Source: Fidelibacterota bacterium (GTDB lineage: Bacteria > Bipolaricaulota > Bipolaricaulia > UBA7950 > UBA9294). Taken from it: 6,592 nt of DNA. Position numbers and translations under genes: made by a program. The stretch covers positions 1 through 6,592 of the forward strand of contig JAJRTG010000116.1 of NCBI GenBank assembly GCA_024278395.1. The letters are read 5' to 3'. Of this stretch, positions 1-5,894 are shown in pieces. Numbering within the stretch: position 1 is the first letter of the stretch; the number at the start of each line of letters is the position of its first letter. Below the pieces are notes generated by a model. The model made no database searches. It was not told where the DNA came from and saw nothing but the letters and a program-made list of their open reading frames with translations.

Positions 1-887
1 AAGGTGCCGTCGACCACGGACTTGACAGCGTCGTAGCACCCGGTATCGACGCGCTTCATCCCGCTGGCGAGGGTGAACTGGGCGTTACCCATCCAGTCCT
101 GGTCGGAATCGACCCCGAAGTAGAACGGAGGGCCGCTCTCGGTCCCCATCGCCTTGTGCTTCTCGGTGATCGCTTCCAGGTCACCGATCCCGAGAGGACC
201 GGCGACGTTGTACACCGCGACCGCACCCTGGGCGAGCTGGGCCTCGGTCGCCGCCTTCCCCTTGGCCACGTCATCGAACGTCCCGGTGTAGGTGTACAGG
301 AGCCCGACGTTCGGCTTCTGTGCAAGCCCCTCGTGCTCCTTGTACTTGTTCAGCCCCCAATCGATCCCGAATCTGTACCCGGCCTCAAAATGGTAGAGGA
401 CCGGTATCTCGATCCCGAGGACCGCCCCGACGTAGTCGTAGCCGTAGTAGGCGGCGATCATCCCGCCGAGAGCCCCGACCAGGGCGGACATCTCGTTCTC
501 ACGGAACACGATGGACATCACGTTCGGCTGGTCGACGACCGAATCGATGATCGCAAACTTCTGGTTCGGGAACTCCTGCGCCGCCTGATTGAGCGCGTCC
601 CCGAGAAGGAACCCGACACAGATGATCAGGTCGAAGTCACCGCTGCGCGCCAGGTTGCGGATGTTCGGGAGGTAGTCGGCCGCCGTCGCGCTCTGCACCT
701 CCACCATCTCCAGCCCGAAGTCCTTCGCCGCCTGGTCCGTCCCCTTAAACCCCATGTCGTTGAACGAGAGATCCCCCCGTCAGCCGACGTCCAGCACCAC
801 CGCGATCTTGCCCTTTCCCAGCCCGGCCGTAGTAACCAGGGACAGGCCCAGCACCACCAGCGTGAGAAGTATCAACGCCTTCTTCAA
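1..887 (-). CDS. BMP/PnrA-family ABC transporter substrate-binding protein, 3' end cut by window, in-frame TGA at codon 36
   Basis: This is a periplasmic binding protein of the basic membrane protein (BMP/PnrA) family, which delivers ligands to an ABC importer. Characterised members bind purine nucleosides, but the ligand here cannot be read from sequence. The frame shows a Sec signal peptide (residues 1-22, no lipobox Cys), then KIAVVLDVG, the family signature (DVG-x-RGDLSFND, about 33-44), KFAIIDSVV and PNVMSIVFRENE, and the late motif GVDSDQDW. About 295 codons lie in the window; the family is usually 330-380, so a short C-terminus is missing to the left. The start is TTG at 887, chosen because AAGGAGG (894-900) lies 6 nt upstream and a TAG closes the frame just before it. 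Codon 36 (780-782) is TGA where the family has Gly. The other roughly 260 codons are open and well conserved, so this is a single fresh nonsense change or a base error. The rest of the transporter operon probably lies to the left. Confidence 0.92.
780..782 (-). other. In-frame TGA within the BMP-family gene (GGA to TGA)
   Basis: Read on the minus strand, GTC-GGC-TGA-CGG-GGG-GAT falls where the family has Asp-Val-Gly-Gly-Arg-Gly-Asp. A single G-to-T change in GGA would create the TGA. The next in-frame ATG (codon 45, 753-755) has no Shine-Dalgarno sequence and would lose the signal peptide and the ligand-loop signature, so a useful restart is unlikely. TGA clearly terminates rimO and the B3/4 gene in the same window, which argues against UGA being read as glycine in this genome. 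Confidence 0.9.
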
Positions 888-916
888 CTCCTACCTCCTT
901 CTTTGCCCTCTTTCGC

Positions 917-934
917 CCGCCGGATATCCGACGG
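917..934. promoter_or_regulatory. Palindrome in the 5' leader of the BMP-family gene, possible operator
   Basis: A perfect 10-bp palindrome CGGATATCCG (921-930) extends to 18 bp (CCG-n-CGGATATCCG-n-CGG) with one mismatched pair. It lies just downstream of the predicted start of the BMP transcript (near 942) and upstream of its ribosome-binding site. That is a typical place for a repressor site. A regulatory role is inference only. Confidence 0.35.
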
Positions 935-948
935 CCCTCTTTTTAATC

Positions 949-976
949 ATTCTAGCAGAAAGGGGGGGCGTTGCAA
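949..976 (-). promoter_or_regulatory. Predicted sigma-70-type promoter of the BMP-family gene
   Basis: On the minus strand, TTGCAA (971-976) is followed after 16 bp by TAGAAT (949-954). The expected start near 942 gives a leader of about 55 nt containing the strong AAGGAGG site. The -35 box lies 7 bp from the -35 box of the divergent promoter. Confidence 0.6.
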
Positions 977-983
977 ACACAGC

Positions 984-1012
984 TTGCACAGGAAAACGGT
1001 TGACTCTAGAAT
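984..1012 (+). promoter_or_regulatory. Predicted promoter of the 247-aa secreted protein gene, probably leaderless
   Basis: TTGCAC (984-989), a 17-bp spacer, then TAGAAT (1007-1012). Only six bases (CGCCCT) separate the -10 box from the ATG at 1019, so transcription would begin at or next to the start codon. No Shine-Dalgarno sequence precedes the ATG, which fits leaderless translation. The -10 box is identical to that of the divergent BMP promoter. Confidence 0.6.
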
Positions 1013-1018
1013 CGCCCT

Positions 1019-1762
1019 ATGGGAAAGATGGTCGGCGTCGTCCTGGTCGTTGCATTCGCGTTGTCCCCCCTCCACGGGCTCGCCTCCCCCGCCTCACTCG
1101 GCGGCGGGTTCGCCGACACCTACACCGCGTTCGCCCCACTGTACGCGCTCTACCGCTCCTACGCCGACTACCTGTTCTACGGAAGCGAGGTCGTCATCCC
1201 CCCCGGGATCGGAGGGGCCTGCCAGAGCCTCTCCAAGACCCTCCCCTCGCTGCAGGCGGAGATGATCGTCCAGACGGGGAGCGCGGAGGCGCTCACCTAC
1301 ATAGTTCACCTGCGCCAATCGTTGGATCCCTTCTGCTCGACCTATTCCTCAACGATAGCGGGGCTCGCCGCGACGTCCACGCCGGATCAGGATCTCCTCA
1401 AAGAGGCGGCGGACAAAGGGTTCTTCGCTGCTGTCTCCAACATGAACAAGCTCCTTGAACGCGCGTTCAACAGCACCCTGGACGGACTCCCCCCGGGAGA
1501 CCCCCAGTGGGCGTTCGCCACCGCGTTCGTCTGCCGCACCCTGATCGACCAACCGCGGATAACGCACATCGAATCGACCTTGGATCGGATCCTCCTCGGC
1601 TCAGACGATACCCCATCCCCCCCGTCCGACCTGCCGGAAGGGATCATGCAATCCCTGAAGGCGCTCTCGGCGTACGCGGGGAAGGACGTCACCCCCGCGG
1701 AGGTGGAAAGGGTAAAGACACTCGCGCACAAGATCTATGATTTTCTGCTCAAACGAGGATAA
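1019..1762 (+). CDS. Exported protein of unknown function, 247 aa
   Basis: I do not recognise this protein. Residues 4-22 form a hydrophobic Sec signal peptide after a short basic start (MGKM), with likely cleavage around residues 22-25 (GLASPAS). No lipobox and no later membrane span are visible. The mature part is mostly helical in style, rich in Ala, Leu and Ser. It has three cysteines (68, 106, 172), enough for one disulfide in the periplasm, and a Pro/Ser/Asp-rich linker near 197-206 before a basic helical tail ending at KRG. The ATG at 1019 is chosen because a TAGAAT -10 box sits 6 nt upstream and the signal peptide starts there; ATG at 1028 is the alternative. It is divergent from the BMP gene and convergent with the cold-shock gene, so it is transcribed alone. 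Its function is unknown. Confidence 0.8.
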   Translation: MGKMVGVVLVVAFALSPLHGLASPASLGGGFADTYTAFAPLYALYRSYADYLFYGSEVVIPPGIGGACQSLSKTLPSLQAEMIVQTGSAEALTYIVHLRQSLDPFCSTYSSTIAGLAATSTPDQDLLKEAADKGFFAAVSNMNKLLERAFNSTLDGLPPGDPQWAFATAFVCRTLIDQPRITHIESTLDRILLGSDDTPSPPSDLPEGIMQSLKALSAYAGKDVTPAEVERVKTLAHKIYDFLLKRG

Positions 1763-1803
1763 AATAAAAAGAGCGCGTTTATGGAAACCACAAACGCGCT
1801 CTT
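1761..1803 (-). terminator. Rho-independent terminator of the cold-shock gene, between convergent genes
   Basis: A perfect 12-bp stem, AAGAGCGCGTTT (1769-1780) with AAACGCGCTCTT (1792-1803), encloses an 11-nt loop. Read on the minus strand it is followed by TTTTATTTTA, a good U-tract, 17 nt past the cold-shock stop codon. On the plus strand only TCTTCG follows, so it would terminate the 247-aa gene weakly, although it starts 6 nt after that gene's stop. Confidence 0.88.
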
Positions 1804-1820
1804 CGATCACTAGTAAAAAC

Positions 1821-2033
1821 CTAAGTAATTACGGTGACGTCCTGAGCCTGCAGGCCTTTCTGACCCTGGCCGATCGTGAACTCCACCCGTTGGCCTTCTT
1901 CCAACGAGCGATAGCCCTCACCGCGGATGGCGGTAAAGTGCACAAATACGTCCTCACCGTCCTCGCGGGAGATGAAGCCGAAGCCTTTACCGTCGTTGAA
2001 CCACTTGACTGTACCGGTCTGGCGCTCTGCCAT
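1821..2033 (-). CDS. csp: Cold-shock-domain protein (CspA family), 70 aa
   Basis: This is a small OB-fold protein that binds single-stranded RNA and DNA, in the cytoplasm, and acts as an RNA chaperone. The whole protein is one cold-shock domain: GTVKWFNDGKGFGFI at residues 7-21 carries the RNP1 motif (KGFGFI), VFVHF at 29-33 is RNP2, and the C-terminal strands end QAQDVTVIT. Its 70 residues are the normal family length. The start is the ATG at 2031-2033, with AAGGAGG (2042-2048) 8 nt upstream; longer versions in the same frame run into the untranslated leader. It has its own promoter, leader and terminator, so it is monocistronic. Which family paralogue it is, and whether it is cold-induced or constitutive, cannot be decided from sequence. 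Confidence 0.98.
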   Translation of the reverse strand: MAERQTGTVKWFNDGKGFGFISREDGEDVFVHFTAIRGEGYRSLEEGQRVEFTIGQGQKGLQAQDVTVIT

Positions 2034-2130
2034 GGGTGTTACCTCCTTCTTGCTGGGTGTTTCATCGAGACAGAGCGTTTTGCACTCGAAGAGACTTCTA
2101 GTTGAAACGACTGCACGACTGCCAACAACA
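2034..2130 (-). promoter_or_regulatory. Structured 5' leader of the cold-shock gene
   Basis: The leader of about 97 nt can be closed by a 6-bp stem, GTTTCA (2103-2108) with TGAAAC (2059-2064). It encloses a smaller hairpin with a GAGTG/CGCTC pairing that includes one wobble. The 8-mer GCAGTCGT occurs twice in tandem (2107-2122) near the 5' end. Long folded leaders regulate many csp mRNAs by temperature; that role here is inference. Confidence 0.4.
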
Positions 2131-2136
2131 AGCCAA

Positions 2137-2165
2137 ACCTTAACCGATCTCCACTGGATTGTCAA
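2137..2165 (-). promoter_or_regulatory. Sigma-70-type promoter of the cold-shock gene
   Basis: A consensus -35 box TTGACA (2160-2165), a 17-bp spacer and TAAGGT (2137-2142) as the -10 box, read on the minus strand. It is the best -35 in the window and gives a start near 2130. It begins 43 bp after the stop of the upstream B3/4 gene, so csp can be expressed independently of that operon. Confidence 0.7.
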
Positions 2166-2207
2166 GGAAAAATCCACGGAGTTTCACAAACCAAAGAGAA
2201 AAACCCC

Positions 2208-2894
2208 TCAGGGAGCCCCTTTCACAACATCGTACCCCGCTCGCGCCGCACCGCATTCGCTCATGAGGAGCTCGGCGTAGCGGGCCGCCCACCCGGCGAG
2301 CCTCTCCACGGGTTCGTCCTCCGGGGCATAGAGCACGGCGACGACGTTCCTCGTCGACTCGGTGATCTTCGTCTCCATCGCATCCTTCACCGGGTTACCA
2401 CACGGGGCCCAGCCGGATTTCGTCATCCGACATATGAGGAGGAGGTCCTCAAGATCGATCTCCTGACCGGACCGGTTGAAGACATACTTCTCCCCCGACA
2501 GGCCACGGCGCAGTAAAAGACGATGCCCTGTGAGATCGGCGTCGAAGATCGATCCGGGGAGCCCGGAAGCAAGGCTTATCGCGTTGTTCACATCGACCGG
2601 ACAGTTGACGAGCGGAAAATCCCCTTGTCGGGCGGCGCGGAGGAGGAACTCAGACGCCGGTTTTCCTCGGCCGCTTGGGCGGTACTTCCCGTACCGAAGC
2701 ATCCTCCTTACCCGCCTCCGAGTCTCGGGGGGGATCGCGTCCTCGCCCAGTTCCCGCGCCCGTGCGATCACGGAAGAGAGGAACTCGGAAGCTCTCTCAG
2801 TCGGCCGCGGAGGAGAGATCCCCTCCGCCCAGACAAGCCCGGCGATGACCGGCAGGTCCTTCTCAAGCTCGAGCGTGTACCCTTCTTCATTCAT
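2208..2894 (-). CDS. Stand-alone B3/B4 tRNA-binding (editing-like) domain protein, 228 aa
   Basis: This protein resembles the B3/B4 domain of the phenylalanyl-tRNA synthetase beta subunit, where the fold hydrolyses mischarged Tyr-tRNA(Phe). Free-standing versions (the COG3382 type) are known but poorly characterised, so trans-editing is a family-based guess. Residues about 60-82 are basic (RRRVRRMLRYGKYRPSGRGK). The core FPLVNCPVDVNNAISLASG (93-111) followed by LPGSIFDAD is the conserved B3/4 stretch. A second conserved patch is CRMTKSGWAPCGNPVKDA (155-172). It is cytosolic, with no signal peptide. The start is the ATG at 2892-2894, with AAAGGAGG 5 nt upstream. It overlaps the rimO stop by 8 nt, so translation is probably coupled. 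Upstream extension of the frame lies inside rimO and is not real. Only a weak 4-bp hairpin followed by TTTTT is seen at its stop. Confidence 0.88.
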   Translation of the reverse strand: MNEEGYTLELEKDLPVIAGLVWAEGISPPRPTERASEFLSSVIARARELGEDAIPPETRRRVRRMLRYGKYRPSGRGKPASEFLLRAARQGDFPLVNCPVDVNNAISLASGLPGSIFDADLTGHRLLLRRGLSGEKYVFNRSGQEIDLEDLLLICRMTKSGWAPCGNPVKDAMETKITESTRNVVAVLYAPEDEPVERLAGWAARYAELLMSECGAARAGYDVVKGAP

Positions 2895-4212
2895 CGATGC
2901 CTCCTTTCTCCAAGACCGGCCGGGCGATGAGGTCGTAGCCGTCCGTCCCGGTGATCTCAATCTCGATGAACTTGCCCGGCTCAAGGTCGATCCCGGAGAC
3001 GTAGGTGACCGGATCGACGTCCGGGGCCTGAGCCGCGGTCCTCCCGATCCACGTGTCATCGTCCAGTCGGCCGTCGATCACCACCTCGACCCTCTCCCCG
3101 ATGCGGGCCTGGTTGCGGGAGAAGACGATCTCCTGCTGAGCGAGCATCAGATCGCGCACCCGGCGGGACTTCGCCTTCTCCGAGACCTGACCGGACATCA
3201 CCGCAGCCGGAGTCCCCTCCTCCCGTGAATAGGGGAAGGCTCCGAGATGCTCGAACCGAAGCTCCCGCACAAGGCGCAGGAGCTCGTTGAACCGGGCGCG
3301 GGTCTCGCCGGGGAATCCCACGATGAACGTCGTCCGGATCGCTATCCCCGGCACACGGGCCCGCAGGCGGGCGATGAGATCGAGCACCGCCTCCTGCGTC
3401 ACCCCCCGCCCCATCCGCCGCAGGATATCATCGTTCAGGTGCTGAAGCGGAAGATCAACGTAGGGGGCGAGTTTCGGGTTTTCCCGGTACGCATCGACCA
3501 ACCCGTCCGGGAAGTGGGCCGGATGGGTGTACAGCAACCTGATCCAGTGGAGGGCCTTGAGCTCGGCAAGGCGGTTAATGAGGTCGTGGATGCGGATATC
3601 ACCGGGAAGGTCGGTCCCGTAGAGGGTGGTGTCCTGGGCGATCACCACGAGCTCCTTCACCCCGGAATCCATGAGCTCCTTCGCCTCGGCGATGATCTCC
3701 TCCGGCGGTCGGCTCCGGTACGGACCGCGGATCATCGGGATGGTGCAGTAGGTACACTTATTGTTACACCCCTCGGAGATCCTGAGGTAGGCCGTGTGCG
3801 GCGGTGTCAGGAGGAGGCGTCCGTCCTCGGGGTGCGGGTCGAGCCCGCAGGCGGCGACGATTGCATCCTCCTGGTTGAGCCCGAAGACGGCGTCGGCCTC
3901 GGGAATACCCTCCCGGAGCTCGGGCCCGTACCGCTGCGCCAAGCAGCCCATGATGATCAGACGCTTGCTCGGATCGGCCTCCTTGTAACGGGCGAGCTCG
4001 AGGATCGTCTCGATCGACTCCTGCTTCGCCGGGGCGATGAACCCACAGGTGTTGACGATGATGATCTCCGCCTCTTCGGGCGAGGCCCCGACGATCGCCC
4101 CCGCCCCCGCGAGTCTGGCGAGAAGGCGCTCCGAGTCGATCAGGTTCTTGGCGCATCCGAGACTCGCTATGTGGATGCGCGGTCCATCGCTTCGTGCGGT
4201 TTTGTCGTTCAT
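2887..4212 (-). CDS. rimO: Ribosomal protein S12 methylthiotransferase RimO
   Basis: RimO is a radical-SAM enzyme that adds a methylthio group to the beta-carbon of a conserved aspartate in ribosomal protein S12, using two 4Fe-4S clusters. The N-terminal UPF0004 domain carries three cluster cysteines: C20 (IASLGCAKN), C56 (VNTCGFI) and C90 (MGCLAQRYG). The radical-SAM motif is C149-x3-C153-x2-C156 (GCNNKCTYC). Later motifs include YVDLPLQHLN (251-260) and TTFIVGFPGET (294-304). A TRAM domain occupies about 365-432. SLGCAKN near the start distinguishes RimO from the related tRNA enzyme MiaB. At 441 aa it is full length. The ATG at 4210-4212 is chosen because it gives the usual short N-terminus; more upstream codons would run into the divergent promoter region. 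No strong Shine-Dalgarno sequence precedes it. The gene is first in an operon with the B3/4 gene. Confidence 0.98.
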   Translation of the reverse strand: MNDKTARSDGPRIHIASLGCAKNLIDSERLLARLAGAGAIVGASPEEAEIIIVNTCGFIAPAKQESIETILELARYKEADPSKRLIIMGCLAQRYGPELREGIPEADAVFGLNQEDAIVAACGLDPHPEDGRLLLTPPHTAYLRISEGCNNKCTYCTIPMIRGPYRSRPPEEIIAEAKELMDSGVKELVVIAQDTTLYGTDLPGDIRIHDLINRLAELKALHWIRLLYTHPAHFPDGLVDAYRENPKLAPYVDLPLQHLNDDILRRMGRGVTQEAVLDLIARLRARVPGIAIRTTFIVGFPGETRARFNELLRLVRELRFEHLGAFPYSREEGTPAAVMSGQVSEKAKSRRVRDLMLAQQEIVFSRNQARIGERVEVVIDGRLDDDTWIGRTAAQAPDVDPVTYVSGIDLEPGKFIEIEITGTDGYDLIARPVLEKGGIDE

Positions 4213-4219
4213 TTCCCAG

Positions 4220-4225
4220 ATGATA
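4220..4225 (-). promoter_or_regulatory. Possible -10 element placing a near-leaderless start for rimO
   Basis: TATCAT on the minus strand lies 7 nt before the rimO ATG (CTGGGAA between), the same arrangement as TAGAAT before the 247-aa gene. No good -35 box is found 16-18 bp upstream. A GC-rich palindrome (CCCGGATCCCGGG, 4231-4243) fills that spacer instead. The support is the spacing pattern alone. Confidence 0.35.
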
Positions 4226-4303
4226 CCCCACCCGGATCCCGGGGGAAAACGGACCCTGCACTCGTGTGTAGTTAATGCAACTATTTCTCGGAGGTGCACC
4301 ACC

Positions 4304-5194
4304 ATGTCTCGGAAGCAGATCGCTGTGATCGCCGCCGTTCTGGCCGCGCTCGTCTCCATCGGCCTGGTCACAGGGGTACGGGCTGCGCAAAAGGCGCATA
4401 CTGGAGAACCAATACGGATGATCATCACCGGAGTGCCCCCGTTCGGTCCCACGGAATGGACGGACGACAAGGGAAAAACCGTCCCAACAGGCTGCGGCCC
4501 GGAGGCGGCCCGCATGCTCCTCTCCTACTACGACCGCCGCTATGGACATGAGCAGCTCGTGCGCGACCATCCGGGGAAGGCGATCCAGGAACTGCACGAC
4601 CGGATGCACACCACAACCGTCGTATGGCATGGGGAAAAACAAGGGTTCACGGACCCCGCGCTCTTCAAAAGCGGGCTCAAGAGCTACATCGAGGCCCGCT
4701 ACCCCGGCGGGGTCACGATAAAGACGAAGACCGGGAGTCTCAACTCGGTGTTCGAGAAGTCGGTCGAGCTGATAAAGGCGAACAAGCCCCACATAATCCT
4801 GTTTGACTGGGAGGGGAAGACGTTGATCTTCCCCAATCACTATTCCGTCGTCGTCGGATTCAGTACGGAAGACGACCGCAAAGAGCTCATCATCAACACC
4901 GGCTGGGGGTACGACTTCCAGATCCTGGACATGACCGACTCCGCCGTCGCGCCGGCGAGGCTCTGCTGGATCGACGAGATCGAAGATCCACCCGACGGGC
5001 AGGCCGGATGCGCGATCGGCCCCGGTTCGGCGCAGGGGATGTGGGCGAAGGACGCGAACGGAAAGTACCGGCTCGAACCGATCCTCCACAAGCACCTCGA
5101 TCCCAACCACACCGTCAGTTGGTCGATGTCCGACCGCACGAACTTCTTCCTCCCCGACTCAGGGAGCAAGATCGGAGCCTGCTACTGGTATTAG
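4304..5194 (+). CDS. Exported papain-fold cysteine peptidase, C39-like, 296 aa
   Basis: This is probably a secreted or periplasmic cysteine peptidase, or a related amidase/transglutaminase, of the C39-like papain fold. A signal peptide spans residues 1-28 (basic MSRK, hydrophobic 6-23, VRA-A cleavage). Catalytic residues in family order are C64 in PTGCGPEAARMLLSYY (the Gln/Cys helix of the fold), H179 in NHYSVVVGF, and N198 in IINTGWGYD as the third member. Four other cysteines or cysteine-bearing positions in the C-terminal part (C221, C236, C293) could form disulfides. The last 70 residues do not match anything I know. The start is the ATG at 4304, with GGAGG (4290-4294) 9 nt upstream; the longer in-frame extension to 4037 runs antisense through rimO and lacks the signal peptide. 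It is divergent from rimO with 91 bp between, and is transcribed alone. The substrate is unknown. Confidence 0.83.
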   Translation: MSRKQIAVIAAVLAALVSIGLVTGVRAAQKAHTGEPIRMIITGVPPFGPTEWTDDKGKTVPTGCGPEAARMLLSYYDRRYGHEQLVRDHPGKAIQELHDRMHTTTVVWHGEKQGFTDPALFKSGLKSYIEARYPGGVTIKTKTGSLNSVFEKSVELIKANKPHIILFDWEGKTLIFPNHYSVVVGFSTEDDRKELIINTGWGYDFQILDMTDSAVAPARLCWIDEIEDPPDGQAGCAIGPGSAQGMWAKDANGKYRLEPILHKHLDPNHTVSWSMSDRTNFFLPDSGSKIGACYWY

Positions 5195-5218
5195 AGGATC
5201 GACACCCTCCTTGTCTCC

Positions 5219-5251
5219 GGCCAGCGGTGCAGCCGCTGGCCTTGTTATTGG
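5219..5251 (+). terminator. Rho-independent terminator of the peptidase gene
   Basis: A perfect 9-bp stem, GGCCAGCGG (5219-5227) with CCGCTGGCC (5233-5241), has a 5-nt loop and is followed by TTGTTATTGG. It begins 24 nt after the peptidase stop codon. The T-tract is interrupted but adequate. Confidence 0.8.
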
Positions 5252-5280
5252 CGGGAGGATCTCCGCGTCTTCTTTAGGTG

Positions 5281-5316
5281 GGAAAAGGGCGCAGGGCCTT
5301 CCTGCGTCCTGCGCCC
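5281..5316 (-). terminator. Rho-independent terminator of the CARDB-protein gene
   Basis: A perfect 9-bp stem, GGGCGCAGG (5287-5295) with CCTGCGCCC (5308-5316), is followed on the minus strand by TTTTCCCACC. It lies 13 nt after the stop at 5330. An alternative shorter pairing, CGCAGG with CCTGCG (5301-5306), is possible inside it. The T-tract is short. Confidence 0.65.
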
Positions 5317-5329
5317 ATGGTTACCTTGT

Positions 5330-5884
5330 TCAGCACGGAGGAAGTTCGATGCTCATCGAGCTCGTTCTCTCGCCCGTCGGGGTGACGACCCGCAGAGTGA
5401 GGAGGAGGATCCCTCCTTCCGGAAGCCCGACCGGGACATCGATCTCCCCGCTTGGGCCGGGAAGTGCGATCTCGTCGGTTCCGCGGTCGGGATAGCCGAT
5501 CTCAAGGAAGACCCCTTCCGCTCCCTCAACGCCGGTGTCCCAGGTAACGTGAAGGAGGTGCGACTCCTCCGGCGATCCACATACCGGGACCGCTTCCACG
5601 TTCCATCCCGCCTCTCCCCGGCCGGACCCCGCTTCGCCAGGGACGGAGAAGCTCACGACGGCGATGTTGTTATCCTTGCTCCCCTCGCAGATCCTGCCTT
5701 CAGGATCGAGGACGATCGCCAGGGTGTGCTCCCCCTCCGGCACGGGGAACTCGAAGGAGAGCTCCCTGCTCTCGCCCGGCTCAAGCATCGGTCCGGGAGC
5801 CTCGTACAGGAGTTCCTCCCGGTCGAGGTAGAAGGCGATCGAATACTCATCCTGTATCGGGCTTCCACCTTGATTCTTGATCAC
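5330..5884 (-). CDS. C-terminal piece of the broken gene: CARDB domain plus Ig/Fn3-like domain
   Basis: The protein reads from a GTG at 5884, but the same frame is open and domain-like further upstream, giving IRYLVPGHLLEIFLV before VIKNQGG. The GTG therefore sits inside the first strand of the domain and lacks a Shine-Dalgarno sequence. Residues 1-83 from the GTG match a CARDB (cell-adhesion-related, Ig-like) domain: VIKNQGG, YSIAFYLD, the PGESRELSFEF turn, GEHTLAIVLD, and the closing SKDNNIAVVSF. Residues about 93-184 form a second beta-rich domain of Ig or fibronectin-III style, ending SIELPPC. CARDB domains are typically found in exported or surface adhesion-type proteins. A terminator follows 13 nt after the stop. 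The real upstream boundary is near 5935. Confidence 0.7.
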   Translation of the reverse strand: MIKNQGGSPIQDEYSIAFYLDREELLYEAPGPMLEPGESRELSFEFPVPEGEHTLAIVLDPEGRICEGSKDNNIAVVSFSVPGEAGSGRGEAGWNVEAVPVCGSPEESHLLHVTWDTGVEGAEGVFLEIGYPDRGTDEIALPGPSGEIDVPVGLPEGGILLLTLRVVTPTGERTSSMSIELPPC

Positions 5885-5894
5885 CAGGAAGATC

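Noticed and set aside
780..782. UGA read as glycine genome-wide, as in some candidate phyla
   Set aside because: TGA ends rimO, the B3/4 gene and the CARDB gene at the expected places, and only one such codon is seen.
1000..1005. TTGACT as the -35 box of the 247-aa gene
   Set aside because: A -10 box 17 bp later would lie inside the coding sequence; TTGCAC/TAGAAT is correctly spaced.
156..1265. Long plus-strand open frame antisense to the BMP gene and running into the next gene
   Set aside because: It is rich in Arg, Pro and His, shows no domain, has no ribosome-binding site, and lies opposite a well-conserved coding frame; it is a by-product of high GC.
2034..2177. N-terminal extension of the cold-shock protein
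   Set aside because: The ribosome-binding site and promoter place the start at 2033; 70 aa is the normal family length.
2196..2214. Terminator at the end of the B3/4 gene (CCC-TGA-GGG followed by TTTTT)
   Set aside because: The stem is only about 4 bp with a 3-nt loop; too weak to list as a feature, though the T-tract is present.
4037..4303. In-frame N-terminal extension of the peptidase
   Set aside because: It runs antisense through the conserved N-terminus of rimO; the ATG at 4304 has a ribosome-binding site and begins a proper signal peptide.
4213..4515. In-frame N-terminal extension of RimO
   Set aside because: It overlaps the peptidase gene on the other strand, and RimO proteins start close to the SLGCAKN motif.
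3764..5110. 448-codon minus-strand open frame opposite the peptidase gene
   Set aside because: Its composition is that of an antisense shadow, and it covers both the peptidase gene and rimO in the wrong frame.
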